A DNA stretch of 64,000 nucleotides from Cryptomeria japonica (lineage: Eukaryota; Streptophyta; Pinopsida; Cupressales; Cupressaceae): NCBI RefSeq assembly GCF_030272615.1, contig NC_081414.1, positions 821,061,896-821,125,895 of the forward strand. The letters run 5' to 3'. Position numbers and translations under genes: made by a program. Shown piece after piece: positions 24,166 through 36,436 of this stretch. A model generated the notes under the pieces. The model made no database searches. It saw only the letters and a list, made by a program, of their open reading frames with translations, and had not been told where the DNA came from. The first letter of the stretch is position 1. Each line of letters starts with the position of its first letter.

Positions 24166-27100
24166 TATAATGCCCTGCTAGGAACCCTAAAGGAAATCAA
24201 CACAACTAGGCAACTAAAGGGTGAAATAATTTTTTTTTTAAAGACTAGGTGCACTAACTATAACCATTGCACATTTAATAACACAATGGAAGTCTACCAT
24301 ATGTTTTCCTAAAGGTAACCAATGAAGACTAACTTTGTAGATTATATTAACACCATAGTTAATCCATTTAATTAGATAAATTGAAAACTTAAGTTTAAAA
24401 CTACACATACATCCAAATTTCATAATAAAGAAATAAAAATATTCCAATGTATCCAATTTCCATAAACCATTTAAACATAAGATCAAAACAATAACATTCA
24501 TTTCACTGACATAATAATATTACAATATCCATAAATACATGGCTTCCAATAATACTATTGGTTAAAAAGATACAATGTCAGGGTTACATAAAAGTCTGAT
24601 ACAATAACCACAAGGTCTCAACTAAACAATGATCTTGAACAAGAGCTGGTACATAAACCACGAACCAAGAAACACCAGCGAAGCCTTTCCTCGCCTGAAG
24701 ACACAATCTAGAACATCCGATGGGAAGTGGCACTACCACCTGACCATGTGATCCCGAAATGGAACCACCCCACCGTGCTAGGAGATAGTAGAAAACCCTC
24801 AAGCAAGCAAAGTAAGACAAGTACAAAAGGACTACAAGACTTTGCAAACATCCATGTGACTCAACTCACAAAACACTAGTGACTCTAAGAAGAGAGTGTC
24901 ATCGCATAGCTTGATGGCTACCATGGTATAGCCTCCATAGGTCTCGGCCCCCATCCTTGGGTTTCTCCTGGTAACCTCTCCCGAGCCTCCGGTTCCAACT
25001 AAGTCTCATGCGGACCCTACCAAACCTTTCATGAAGACAAGGTGGTCCCCCCAATATATTATTAGGTTATCACATTTTAATTGACTTTCGACAGGTTATC
25101 CTATCATCCACTTCGGGCACGGCCCCCGCTCGAAAGCCACTCTCTCTCATAGGACACTAACAGGAAAGGTCTCTCTTCAAGAACTCTATGGTGAAACAAA
25201 CAGCCATAACTAATCCTGACAAAGCACAGGTGAAAGATACACAATCACTAACCTAAGATTGACCATTTGGACGAAACACACAATGGCTCACATCAATAAG
25301 GTTATACGACAACACCTGGCCAAGGAGACATAATAACATAGGATATAATGACAACTCAAACAGAATTGCAATGAAACTAAGCTTGACTGCAAACACCATT
25401 TACACAAGATCCTAATACATACAATCTTTAAAACAACCAAAAGCATAAATCATTTGCAAATAAAGATTTTCCAGATAATAAGAATTTACAACTATTTTAA
25501 TACAAAGAAATCAAACTTGTCATTTGTCCAATAAAGTTAAATAAATTCACATATGAATTAATCTCCTAATTATATGTTCATGATTAATTTACAAATAGAC
25601 ACAATTATATTATATCAATAATCTAAATTAAATTCCAAATTAAAAATTATATATAATAATATAATATAATTACATAAATATATATATTCTACGCATATAG
25701 TATTATATAATTATATCACATTAAAATATATAATAAAAAGAAGATTAAATTTTGAAATATCTTTCATTTCCAAAATAACATAATTAAAACCACAAAAATA
25801 CTATATACATATATATATATATATAATATTTTTTTTATTTTTTATTTTTATTTATGATTTTTTTTTTAAAAAAAATTTAAAACAGAATTAATTTCCAAAC
25901 CAATTTATTTCCAAGGAAATTATTTATTACACAATTTCTCCAAAATAATATAATAAAATAATTTCTCTTAACTTCTAATAATACAATAAATTTAATTAAT
26001 GATTAAATTTATTTCTATAATAACTAATTATATCACAGAGATACACAAATATTAAAAAGGACTGCCATAGCCAAATATCGAAACAAAAATCAAACAAGAG
26101 GGAATGGTTTATCTGGTAAATCTCATTCCTCCCAAATCTTTCAATTTCCATGCACAATAAAAATCTTGGCAAAACTTGCCATATTAACTTTTCCCAATCT
26201 TCTTAAAATTTTAATCTAAAAATACCCAAAAAATAACTTCTTTCCATAAACTAGAAATTAACCTCAGGCGTGAATTTTAAATCAAGAACATAGACTAACC
26301 AGAAGAGGGTTTTGGATCTGACAAATAATATACACACACATCATTCATAAAGATAAAAGAAATAAAAATATTTTCTTTGAAACAAATAATCAAAAGAAGC
26401 CACCCAACCTGGTATAGCTTTCTTGGAAGAAAATTTGTAGAAGAGAACCAACCCTCCAACAAGCATCCAAATAAAATTCTTTTCCTAAATTCCCTAACCT
26501 GTTTCCTGTGTATCTAAAATAAAGACCTATTCCCCTATTTAAACTAAAATTCTAGGTTCAATAGCTTTTTCTCAAAAACCTAAATTTAGAATAAAATTAA
26601 TTTTCTTTTCTTTTCTAATTTTATAACAAAAGATAAACTAACATGCAATAATTAAAAATCATTATTCTTTCTTTTCTTTTCTCATGCAATTAATTAATTT
26701 TCTAAATAAAGAATTAAAACAATACTTTAATTCCAATTAATTAATTTTCTAAATAAAGAATTAAAACAATACTTTAATTCCAATTAATTCTTTTTCTAAA
26801 TAAAGAATTAAAACAATACTTTAATTCCAATTAATTCTTTTTCTAAATAAAGAATGAAAACAATACTTTAATTCCAATTAATTATTTATTTATTCTTTTA
26901 TTTATTTAATTATTTATTTATTTAAAATTCTAGGAAACAATAAATATAATTAATCTAATTTATTTTTCCATTTAAATAAAAATATATTTCTAATATTATG
27001 CAGCTTGCAACTTAATTTAATAATTTCTTTTAATTAACTAAATTTATAATCTCAATGCATAAACAATACAATAATGAGATAATTTCATAAACTTAATTAA

Positions 27101-27740
27101 TTAATTAATTAAATCCACTAAAACACTCAAATTAAACAAATCTCAAGCAATTACCCATAAAAGATAAAATGACAAAATACGAAGACCGAACTAACTGACA
27201 AGACGACCAACTGACGACACTCATACGAGTGTAACTGAGTAAAAATAGGGTCAACTACTATCTCCTCCACTTCCATCAGAAAATATAAGGCACGCTCAGA
27301 CCTGTGAAGCCAGGTGGAGACGATACCTCGTACCTACTTGGTACTTGTACCTACAATATCCTGCATCACCGAACCACACATGCATATATATTATATAGAA
27401 GACACGACATACACACCGATGAAGGAGAATCGCGACGTTCCCTGTCTCACCGAAATGAGTGAAGTAAAATCATCCCCTTGCATCCAATACACTCGCAAAC
27501 ACACAACATAAAATTTCACATTGCATAAATAAAGTAAAATGTCAGTACATAGCAACAATCCATAAAATGCCATACATTACAAGTACAAAAATACTGTAAA
27601 TAAGTTATGCATCTCATATCCAGATAAAGCATGAAATAATGTCATATAAGTCTAATTAACACATCATGGTAATGTATCCACTGAAACTAAACAATAATAA
27701 AATATGAGTCTAATAAGTTCAAACGAGGAAGGGTACTACA
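24166..27740. repeat. Large solo LTR, gypsy type
   Basis: 3575 bp flanked by GGACC at 24161-24165 and 27741-27745. The ends are TATAATGCCC and GGGTACTACA, near-inverted repeats (TGTAGTACCC against TGTAATGCCC, with one base lost at the left end). Long LTRs with such TGTA-A-CCC ends are known from Tekay-type chromoviruses; that lineage call is inference. No primer site, internal repeat pair, or pol motif is present, so it is a solo LTR and not a full element. The middle (25480-27120) is very AT-rich and includes a 47-bp tandem repeat. Small open frames inside it (for example 24584-24847) look accidental. Confidence 0.7.
26688..26875. repeat. Tandem repeat, four 47-bp units
   Basis: Units begin at 26688, 26735, 26782 and 26829 with AATTAATT and share TCTAAATAAAGAATTAAAAC and ACTTTAATTCC. 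Differences are a TTAATT/TTCTTT swap near the start of units 3 and 4 and one A-to-G change in unit 4. It lies in the AT-rich middle of the solo LTR. Confidence 0.9.
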
Positions 27741-28402
27741 GGACCTATTTTCCGGTAACAACAAATATGCAAACTCAAATATATGAATGAACAAATCACC
27801 AAGACAAAGTGTCCAAATGATGTCTTTGACATAACCAAGTATTCTCCAAGTGATTCCAAGTGTTGGTGAATAATATATCCTATCGGTGAATCAAATACCA
27901 GTGATTGTGCATAAGTCACTTGCTTGCCAGTGAACATAACCAATTCTCCAAGCACTGATAAGTTGACAAGTGTTGATAAGTGTTGATATCAATGACAAAA
28001 CCATATCAACATATCCAAAATACCAACAATCATCCCCTTTGACATTGATGGCAACACAAGATGGAAAAACCATCAAAGTGCCAAAACAGAAATGCCAAAA
28101 ACCAAATACCAACAATCTCCCAAAGAGGTCATAACCAAAAATCAAAATACAGATACTGAGAGTAATCAATGTCTCCAACAATCTCTTCTCAAATTAAAAG
28201 TCTCTCCCCCAAGGAATAATGCATTTTCCATGTGTTTTTCCATATCAATCTCTCCCCCTTTGACATCACATGCCAAAGCAATGTAAATACCAATTTCAAA
28301 TACAAAATACCAACTACTCCCCCTGAGAAGTAGCTCTCCTCATCAAAGACAAAACAAAAGTTTCTTTGTTAAATCTATTGGTTGATGACAAACATCAACT
28401 GT

Positions 28403-28950
28403 CTAAGTCTCTACCGGTGGGGGTATAACCCCAAGCTTCTCTCTGAGATATTCAAAGGTCTCTTTAGGCAAAGGCTTAATAAAAATATCCACAATCTGCT
28501 CTTTAGTATTCACATAGACCAATTTCACTTCTTTTGCTTCAACATTCTCTTTCAAAAAATTCAATTTGATAGAAACATGTTTAGTTTTTGAGTGAATTAC
28601 CAGGTTCTTAGATATAGCAATTGTTGTCGTATTATCACAGTAGATAGTTATAGGTTTCTTGCATTTTACCTTTATGTCCTTCAACATTTTCTTAAGCCAT
28701 AACACCTGTGTGCAATTAGTTGCTGCTACAACATATTTTGATTCTACTGTTGATAAAGATGTGCAACTTTGTTTCTTACTCAACCAAGAAATTAATCTGC
28801 TACAAAGAAAAAATGCTCCACCGGTGGTGCTTTTTTTGTAATCTACATCTCCTGCCCAATTTGCATCTGTGTATGCACATAAATCAAAAAATTTATCTCT
28901 AGGATACTATAAGCCAAGATTTGTAGTACCTTGTAGGTAGCGAAAAATCC
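28403..28950 (-). pseudogene. C RNase H
   Basis: The C-terminal open part (28783-28403) starts at SKKQSCTSLSTVESKYVVAA and includes IYCDNTTTIAISKN. It runs through VNTKEQIVDIFIKPLPKETF to a natural-looking end at LGVIPPPVET. This copy keeps the Gln after NTKE that is a stop in C' and F. Upstream, 28784-28950 holds the first catalytic segment in decayed form. The RT lies directly upstream, separated by a TAG at 28988. Confidence 0.85.
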
Positions 28951-28987
28951 TTTTTACTGCTGATTCATGATTTTCTTTAGGATTACT

Positions 28988-29887
28988 CTAAAATCTTGAA
29001 ACAATACATACTGCATTCATAATATCAGGCCTTGTTTGTGTCAAATACAGTAAACCTCTTACCATAGACTTGTACCTAGTTAGATTAACAGGTGTTGATT
29101 CATCCCTTAATGATAATTTATCAGTTGTAGTCATAGGTGTGCTCACCGGTTTAGAGTTCTCCATGCCAAATTTCTTTAGTAACTCCTTCAAGTATTTAGA
29201 TTGACTCAAGAATGTACCTTTATCAGTCTGTGAAATCTGCAATCCTAAAAAGATTTTTATCTCTCCAATCATAGACATTTCAAATTCTTGTTGCATTTCA
29301 TTAGAAAAGTCTTTACATAATCCATCTTCTCCTCCAAAGATTATATCATCAACAAAAACTTCTATAACCAAGATGTCATCATTAGTCACTTTGTAGTATA
29401 AGTTGATGTCAGCATCACCTTTAGAAAAACCAATCTTTGAAAGATATTTATCCAGTCTAGCATACCAAGCTCTTGGAGCTTGCTTTAACCCATATAAAGC
29501 TTTCCTTAACCTGCAAACCATATCCTTGTCATCTGTCAAAGAAAATCCATCAGGTTGTTTAATATAAACTTCTTCTTCAAGATCTCCATTCAGAAATGCA
29601 CATTTAATATCCATTTGATATACTTTATAGTTCTTGTGTGCTACAAAAGCCAAGAATAATCTTCCTGCCTCAATTCTAGCTACTAGTGCAAAGGTTTTAT
29701 TATAATCAATCCCTTCTTTCTGTAAATATCCCTTACACACTAGTCTTGATTTATTTCTAATTACCTTATCATCTTCATTTAGTTTGTTTTTTAATACCCA
29801 TTTTGTTCCAATTACATTTTTGTCTTTAGGCCGGGGAACTAATGTCCATGTGTTATTATTTTCAATTTGTTCCAATTCATCTTCCAT
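28988..29887 (-). pseudogene. C reverse transcriptase
   Basis: A 299-codon open stretch covering the whole copia [22 protein letters not shown] at the start, [20 protein letters not shown] with the first catalytic Asp, [19 protein letters not shown], and [15 protein letters not shown] with both Asp of the second motif. It continues to SRPDIM-type [15 protein letters not shown]. It ends at a TAG (28988-28990) where C' has CAG (SRFQSNP). All visible active-site residues are present, but it is cut off from RNase H and integrase by stops. Confidence 0.88.
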
Positions 29888-29899
29888 AGCTTTAATCCA

Positions 29900-30240
29900 C
29901 TATTTATCTTCACATACCTCATTAACTGATGCTGGTTCAATTTGAGAAATAAGACATACCTCTTCATTTGCCAGTCTTCCTCTAGTCATAACTCCTTGAT
30001 ACTTGTTCTTAAGTATCTGATCTTTAGAGTGGTTCAATCTTGCATACCGGGGTGTCTTAGTTTGTTGTTGTTCCTCAGTTACTATGAAATTTTCAGATGA
30101 TACCGGTGTAACTGGGTCTTCATTCTGTACCAATATACTCATTGTAGGTTCATTTGATATTATTTTTGTTGCTGGTTTAGAGTCCATGTACCTTGAATTT
30201 TCTCTAAACTGTTCATCAATCTTCTAATTTGTGCTCTCAA
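29900..30240 (-). pseudogene. C integrase-RT linker
   Basis: Open 30187-29900. Low-complexity, rich in Pro, Thr, Glu and Gln (EEQQQTKTPRYARLNHSKDQ), ending at ASVNEVCEDK just before the RT. The same linker is found in C' (about 56450-56800). It is a spacer between integrase and RT with no known activity. Confidence 0.75.
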
Positions 30241-31176
30241 CAATTTTCTGCAATCTCTTGTTAAAACATCTATATGCCTTGCTCTTAGATGAATAACCAA
30301 TAAATATTCCTTCATCACTTCTAGGATTAAATTTGCCTATATATCATCTCTTCTAGTATAGCATTTACTTCCAAATATTCTAAACTATTTAAGAGTAGGA
30401 GTAATACCAAACCATAGTTCATGAGGGGTCTTACCAGTTTCACCTTTGATGTGAAATTTGTTGAATGTATAGACTACTGTACTTACTACCTCTATCTAAT
30501 ATATATGTGGTAGATTTGCTTCTAATAACATACTTCTAGCTGCATCCAAGATAGTTTTGTTTTTCCTTTCTATAACTCCATTCTACTGTGGTGTCCGGGG
30601 TGCTGATAACTGTCTTTTGATTCCATTTACTTCACAGAATGTATTAAATTTCTTAGATGTGAATTCACCTCCTTGATCTGATCTCCGACATTTGATTTTC
30701 TTACTGGTTTCATTTTCTACCATCACCTTGAATAGCTTGAATTTTCCTAGTGCTTCGGATTTCTCCCTGAGAAAAGTAACCCAACACATTCTAGAATAGT
30801 CATCAATGATTAGCATAAAATGCATATCTCCTTGTAAGATTCTAGTTCTTACTGGACCACATAAATTAGTATGAATTAAGTCAAGAACATTATTGGACTT
30901 TTCTAGAATACTCTTAAAAGATGCTCTAACTTGCTTTCCAAATTGACATTCCTTACATACCAGATTATGAGGTTTGATAATTCTAGGCAAATCTCTCACT
31001 GCTTTAGTTGTACTAATATTCACAATGCAGTCAAAGTTTACATGACAAAGTCTCTTATGCCATAACCAAGTTTCATCAATATGTGTAATCAAGCATGTCT
31101 TTTCATTGTTGTTCAAATTAAAGATGTTACTTCTAGTCTTATTACCGGTTGCAATTTCCAAACTAGTTTTGTTCAT
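30241..31176 (-). pseudogene. C integrase
   Basis: The N-terminal 197 codons are open (31176-30583): zinc motif with WLWHKRLCHVNF and CKECQFGK, then the core with RRSDQGGEFTS. The first catalytic Asp motif reads LIHTNLCGP, Asn for Asp, while C' has LIHTDLCGP. A TAG at 30583 replaces the second Gln of PQQNG. The C-terminal part follows in broken form to 30241 (KTPHELWFG-like and SDEGIFIGYS-like stretches at 30290-30440). The copy is inactive. Confidence 0.85.
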
Positions 31177-31860
31177 GATTTTGCATTTACCATTCTTGAA
31201 TTGTACTTGAATTGTAATTGAAATCCTTTTTCAACTAACTGACCAACACTCAAAAGATTATGCTTTAAACCTTCAACATAGTAAACATTATCTGTATTGT
31301 GCTTACCATCCAAAGATATAGTGCCTTTTCCTTTGATGAAATAAGCTTTATCATCTCCAAATCTCACTAGAACTCCATTGTATTCCTGAAAGGTTAAGAA
31401 TTTACTCTTATCACCAATCATATGATGTGAACATCCTGAATCAATGATCCATTCATCCTTATCTTCAATTCTAGCTACCACGGCCTTCTCTACTAGTTGA
31501 ACAGTAGGTGTGGGTTGATATTCTATTATAGCAACAAAAACCCATCCATTGTCTTCCGGATCCTCATCAGAATCATCTTTGACTCCTTCATTAGAAAGAT
31601 AACGAGATTTGTCTCTATTCTTCTTAAATCTGTATCTCTAATATTCAGGGTTAGGCTTGTATGTTCTTTTAGCTTCTTCTTTCAATCTTGTATGTCTATC
31701 AGGACACCTAGATGCCATATGACCAATCTTATTGTAGTTAAAACATTTAAAGGGTGCTTTACCTTCATACTTACTTCCAATTGGACCTTTAGGCATTTTC
31801 CTTGCAAATAGTGTTTCAAGTTCTTCATTTTCTCTCCTGCTTTCTTCAAGTTCTCTTGCA
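31173..31860 (-). pseudogene. C zinc-knuckle and protease region
   Basis: The protease part is 31481-31173: WIIDSGCSHHMIGDKSKF with intact Asp-Ser-Gly, then HNTDNVYYVEGLKHNLLSVG. It ends in a frameshift at NAKS. Upstream (31860-31482) is the Gag C-terminus with a knuckle reading CFNYNKIGHMASRCP, in which the second Cys of CCHC is Tyr. The same Tyr is in C', so the change predates both copies. Confidence 0.8.
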
Positions 31861-31871
31861 TAAAAGGTTTT

Positions 31872-31888
31872 TCAATCAAATTTGTCAA

Positions 31889-31927
<39 letters not shown>

Positions 31928-32267
31928 CCTTAAAAGCTAAATCTGTCTTTATAGTAGCAAAAGGACCAAATTCCTCAAGTTCAAAAGCTGAAAGTTTTCC
32001 AACCAATGTGTCTCTAATTACCGATGTATTAGGCATTGTTCTCAACTCATTTATAGTAGTCACTTTCATTTTGTATGCCAGTGGAAATCCTCTTAAAAAT
32101 TTTGAAATAATTTCATCTTCACTTAAGGTTCCTCCACAACATTTAGTACCCAAAATGATTTCATTTACTCTTTCCATAAAAGCATAAATCCTTTCATCTT
32201 CTTCCATTTTCATATTTTCATACCTGACCTGGAAGCATTCAAGTTTTGCAATTTTGACAGTGGAATA
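31872..32267 (-). pseudogene. C Gag, part beyond the A2 insertion
   Basis: Reads MEEDERIYAFMERVNEIILG, TLSEDEIISKFLRGFPLAYK and TINELRTMPNTSVIRDTLVG, a UBN2-type copia Gag. It ends in a run of Ser encoded by the trinucleotide repeat at 31889-31927. The N-terminal part lies across A2 at 39699-40009. The C' copy lacks the long Ser run. Confidence 0.85.
31889..31927. repeat. GAT/TCA trinucleotide microsatellite
   Basis: About 13 perfect trinucleotide units. On the minus strand they encode poly-Ser inside the C Gag. The related C' Gag has only ASTSSAPS at this place, so the repeat expanded in this copy or its lineage. Confidence 0.9.
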
Positions 32268-33763
32268 TGATGAATAATAATGAATAGTAAGTACTCAACA
32301 GATACTGAGAGGGGGGGGGGGGGGTGGTGAATCATTATAGACAAAAACTTCCTTAAACCACTTTGACTGCAAAGACTGAACTAACTAGTAAATAGTATCA
32401 TCAATCTAAAACAGGATACTACCGGTAAAACACAGTATGATTGTGAAAGACATAAACCGGTAACACTTAGATCTTTACCACACCTAATATCTCCTTTCCA
32501 CTTCACCCATATGCATAAACAAGTAATACATCAGAAATATAAAGATCATTGGATCAACATGCATTACCACTTAACAAAAAATACTAATCATCACATGAAA
32601 AAGCATCACACATGACACACTGATTTTTCACGTGGAGCCCAACTAGGAAAAACCACAGTAAGGATGAATACCCACAAGTTGTTCTTTGAACTCTTTTGAA
32701 GTCCACTCTATTAGGAGCCTAATCTAGTTAAGGACTTTACAATAGGTTTTGCTAGGAACATCACCTGGTTAAGGGATGGCTAAATACCCGGTTAAAGGTT
32801 AGAACCCTGTTAAAGGTTACCTCACAAGAGAATTTAAAGAACTCATTGATTTGAGTCACCCTGTTAAAGGATTTATACAAAGCATGTTAAAGCTACCTGG
32901 TTAAGGGATTTTCCAACTGCTGAAATCGTTAGAAGTCAACAGGTAATACACTGATCTGATAACAACACTCAATGCCCATGCAGATCCACTTTAGCTCCTT
33001 TGCTTCTACAATCACACTCTGCAAGTATCAACACACTTCTCTAATCTGGCAAGAATCAAGTATCTCTTCACTTGGATACACGCATATAATTTGCCAACAA
33101 CTTCATAATGGAAATCATCATCAACCTTATAGGAAATAGATAGGTCAGTAGCATAAACCCTAAACCATATACATTTAGGTTATCAATATAGTCAGTCCAA
33201 TCCTGACCGTTCAAACACATTGCATTGAATAAAATAGTCTTGAACAAATATCAAGAAGTTCTCCATCGTTCATTCTTTGCCGCTTCTGGTAGCTGATAAC
33301 CCATCATGTGCTCTCCACCGTTTACTGAGACTTCGCACATTCTCGAGGTAGATAGGATCAATCTTCTTCATGCAAGATCCTCAAATCCTTCATGTGCACA
33401 AAGTTGATGTGGCAACATGATCTGATCTCCATTTCAATGCTAACCCATCACAAGATGTCATCGATCAAATCACATAGACTTGAAATGCATCAACCAAAAA
33501 CCCTTAAGCTGAGACTACCAACCGGTAGTCATACCAAATGAAATCCTAATACAAAACTTTGCATATACCGGTTCTCATTCCAACATACTACTTCACTTGA
33601 ACCAACATACCGCTTCACTTTTTCACATATACCAGTTCACAACATCATACCGGTTCTCTTGCCAGTTTGCTTACTTCAATATACCGATGTTTATACTTCA
33701 ACATATTGACATCAATGACAACATACAATATCATCATGTCATCAAGCTCTGCACATGCCAACA
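32268..33763 (-). repeat. 3' LTR of A2
   Basis: TGATGAATAATAATG...ACATGCCAACA. The G run near 32312-32324 is unusually long (more than 12 G). The polypurine tract follows from 33764 (plus strand ATCTCCCCCTTTGG). Confidence 0.92.
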
Positions 33764-34164
33764 ATCTCCCCCTTTGGCATTGATGGCAATAATACAAAGA
33801 TATCTCTCCGCTTCACATCGTCTCCCCAATCTCTTCCATATTGTGTTTTCAAAAACTGCAGATATCTTCTCTACTTCACATCTTCTCCCACTTTGACAAC
33901 AATGCCAAAGTGGAGACACAGACGTCCATGTTCCACTATGTTTCTCCCCCTGTGGAGTAGCATCCTTCAACACATCAATCCTGAAAATATTTGTTAATGC
34001 AATACTTGACTGATGTGGAGCACATACCTTTAGTTCACCTCTTGAAGGGGCAAAACCCCGAGTTCACCTCTTAAATAGGTAAATGTAGCCTTCGGTAGAG
34101 GCTTGGTGAATATATCTGCTAACTCCTCCTTACTAGAAAAATGTTCCAATACAACTTCTTTGTG

Positions 34165-34593
34165 CTAAACCTTATCCCTCAATAAATGATACTTGAGCTC
34201 CAAGTGCTTGGTTCTAGCATGCAAAACCAGATTCTTGGAAATAGTAATTGCAATTGTGTTGTCATAAAAGATACTCACCGGTTTAGATACAGGGACATTG
34301 AAACCACTTAATATATACTTCATCCAAATTGTCTGAGTGCAATTCATAAATGCTGCTACATATTCTGCTTCTGTTGTAGACTGAGAGATACAACTCTGCT
34401 TCTTACTCATCCATGAGACTAGTCTACCACCAAGAAAGAATGCACCACTAGTTGTGCTCTTCCAGTCATCCACATTACTAGCCCAATCGACATCTGTAAA
34501 CACTTTGAGGTTGAAATCATTACTATATGGATACCACAATCCATAGTCTACAGTTCCCTTCAGATATCTAAGAATTCGCTTGACTGCTACCAA
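34165..34593 (-). pseudogene. A2 RNase H
   Basis: 142 open codons: FTDVDWASNVDDWKSTTSGA with the first catalytic Asp, LVSWMSKKQSCISQSTTEAE, and IFYDNTIAITISKN. The frame ends at 34165, just after LLRDKV, where the family continues to the FTKPLP tail. That tail is readable in the same direction from about 34150 to 34070. The sequence C/YDN differs from the usual CDN. It is separated from the RT by a short break at 34594-34602. Confidence 0.85.
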
Positions 34594-34602
34594 GTGGGAT
34601 TC

Positions 34603-35469
34603 TCATGGACTTTTCTGGAAACATGCAACAATGCCCACTGCATGTGCAATGTCTGGTCTATTATGTACTACATAGTGCAACTTACCAATCATTGATCGGT
34701 ATTCCTTCTCATTCACCAATGCAGGGTCATCTTCTTTTGACAATTTACAACTGGTCACCATCAGTGTACCAACCAGTTTGTTGTCTTCCATGCCAAAGGT
34801 CTTCAACACCTCTTTGACATACTTGGACTGAGTGATAAAGATACCATCTTTCATTTGTTGAATATGTAGTCCAATGAAGATCTTAATCTCTCTGATTAGT
34901 GACATCTCAAATTCCTTCTTCATCTCATCTGCAAAATCATGACTCATCTTGTTATCTCCACAAAAAGTTATGTCATCAACAAATACTTCACAGACTAGAA
35001 TCTGATCTCCTTCTGACTTCAGATAGATATTTCTATCTTCACTTGTTCTTTCAAATCCAATCTTCACAATATGGGAGTGTAAATGTTCATACCATGCTCT
35101 AGGTGCTTGCTTTAATCCATACAAGGCTTTATGTAGCCTGCACACCATACCACTATCTTTTGATAGGGCAAACCCACCTGGTTGCTCTCTATACACTTCC
35201 TCTTCAAGTATTCCATTCAAGAATGCAAATTTTACATCCATCTGATACACTTTGAATCCCTTGAAGGCTGCATATGCAAGAAGCATTCGAACTCCTTCCA
35301 ATCTAGCTACTAGAGCAAAGGTTTCTCCATAGTCTTCTCCTTCTTCTTGAGCATATTCCTTACACACCAGTCTGGCTTTGTTTCTTACCATTGTGCCATC
35401 TTCATTTAGCTTGTTTCTAAAAACCCATTTGGTGCCAAGAACATTTTTATGCTTAGGTCTGGGTACCAA
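34603..35469 (-). pseudogene. A2 reverse transcriptase
   Basis: 288 open codons covering the full [58 protein letters not shown], and [15 protein letters not shown] with both Asp of the active site. It continues through [15 protein letters not shown]. The upstream linker ends in a TAG at 35494 where Gln (DQIEK) is expected, and a second TAG follows near 35525 in place of Trp (YWIKAM). The domain keeps its catalytic residues but cannot be translated from the element start. Confidence 0.88.
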
Positions 35470-35799
35470 AGACCATGTACCATTCTTTTCTATCTAGTCA
35501 AGTTCCTCTTCCATAGCCTTGATCTAGTATTCATCTTTATGTGCCTCTTTAAATGTTTTAGGCTCAAATTCAGAGATCATGCAAGAGTTTTCTCTTACCT
35601 TTCTTCTTGTAAGAATTCATGCATCTTTATCTCCTATGATCTACTTTGGATCATGATTAAGCTTTACATACCTAGGAATGATCTTAACAGATTCCTCTTG
35701 ATTTTCTTCTTCATCCTCATCTTCATCAGCATCAGCATCTAGTAATGTAGGAGCACTGTTACTGGTACTTGTTTGTTTTGCAACCAATTCTCAGAAGGT

Positions 35800-36436
35800 T
35801 ACAATCAGTTCATCTACTATTTGCTCACTGTCGGTTTCCTCAGGTTTCTCAGAGGTTTCATCAACTGTAACATTGATACTTTCAACAATTCTCTAAGTCC
35901 TATTGTTGAAACACTTGAGAGCTTTGCTCTTGGTGGAATATCATAGGAATATTCTCTCATCACATTTTGCATGGAACTTTCTCTGGTGTTCACTCCTCTT
36001 GATATAACACTTGCTACCAAACACTCTAAAGTAGCTTACTACAGGAGTTTTACCGGTCTAATACTCATAAGGTATTTTATCCTTACCTTTCTTGATGAGT
36101 ACCCAGTTCATAGTGTAGACTGCAGTGCTCACCGCTTCTCTCAAAAAAGTGTGAGCAACCTTTCCTTGAATCAGCATTGTTCTAGTTGCTTCAACTATAG
36201 TTTGGTTGTTCCTTTCTGCTAGGCCATTCTGTTGTAGAGTTCGGGGGGTAGACAGTTGCCTCTTGATGCCATTTTCTTCACAATACTTATTGAACTCACT
36301 AGAAGTGAACTCACCTCTTTGGTCAGTTCTAAGGCATTTGATTCTTACCACTTTCTTTTTCAACCAATGCTCTAAAGGCTTTGAACTTTCTAAAAGCTTC
36401 AGACTTGTCTTTCAAGAATGTGACCCACATCATTCT
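35800..36436 (-). pseudogene. A2 integrase, C-terminal half
   Basis: 36363-36058 reads IKCLRTDQRGEFTSSEFNKY, QQNGLAERN and MLIQGKVAHTFLREAVSTAV, then GKDKIPYEY. The catalytic Asp and Glu are present, but TDQGGEF has Gly changed to Arg. A stop lies between this part and the N-terminal half (near 36437), and a further stop follows PYEY where Trp is expected. The segment down to about 35880 holds the YFRVFGSKCYIKRSEHQ region. Confidence 0.83.

Larger units (their letters stand above)
23394..28028 (-). repeat. 3' LTR of C, interrupted by a solo LTR
   Basis: C segments 23394-24165 and 27746-28028 join to a 1055-bp LTR matching 40067-41148. Starts TATTAGGTCC, ends ATACCAACA. The G-run box is at 23420-23428 and the hairpin-like block is at 23605-23655. 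The polypurine tract follows from 28029. Confidence 0.9.

Noticed and set aside
24227-24240. Poly-T run as the tail of a LINE or SINE
   Set aside because: It lies 60 bp inside the solo LTR, with no reading frame or duplication that fits a retroposon.
24584-24847. Minus-strand 87-codon open frame
   Set aside because: Lies in the solo LTR, has no family features and no coding neighbours.
24161-27748. hAT-type transposon with 8-bp duplication GGACCTAT
   Set aside because: The ends give LTR-like TGTA...TACA termini when a 5-bp duplication (GGACC) is used. No transposase or hAT-like inverted repeats are seen.
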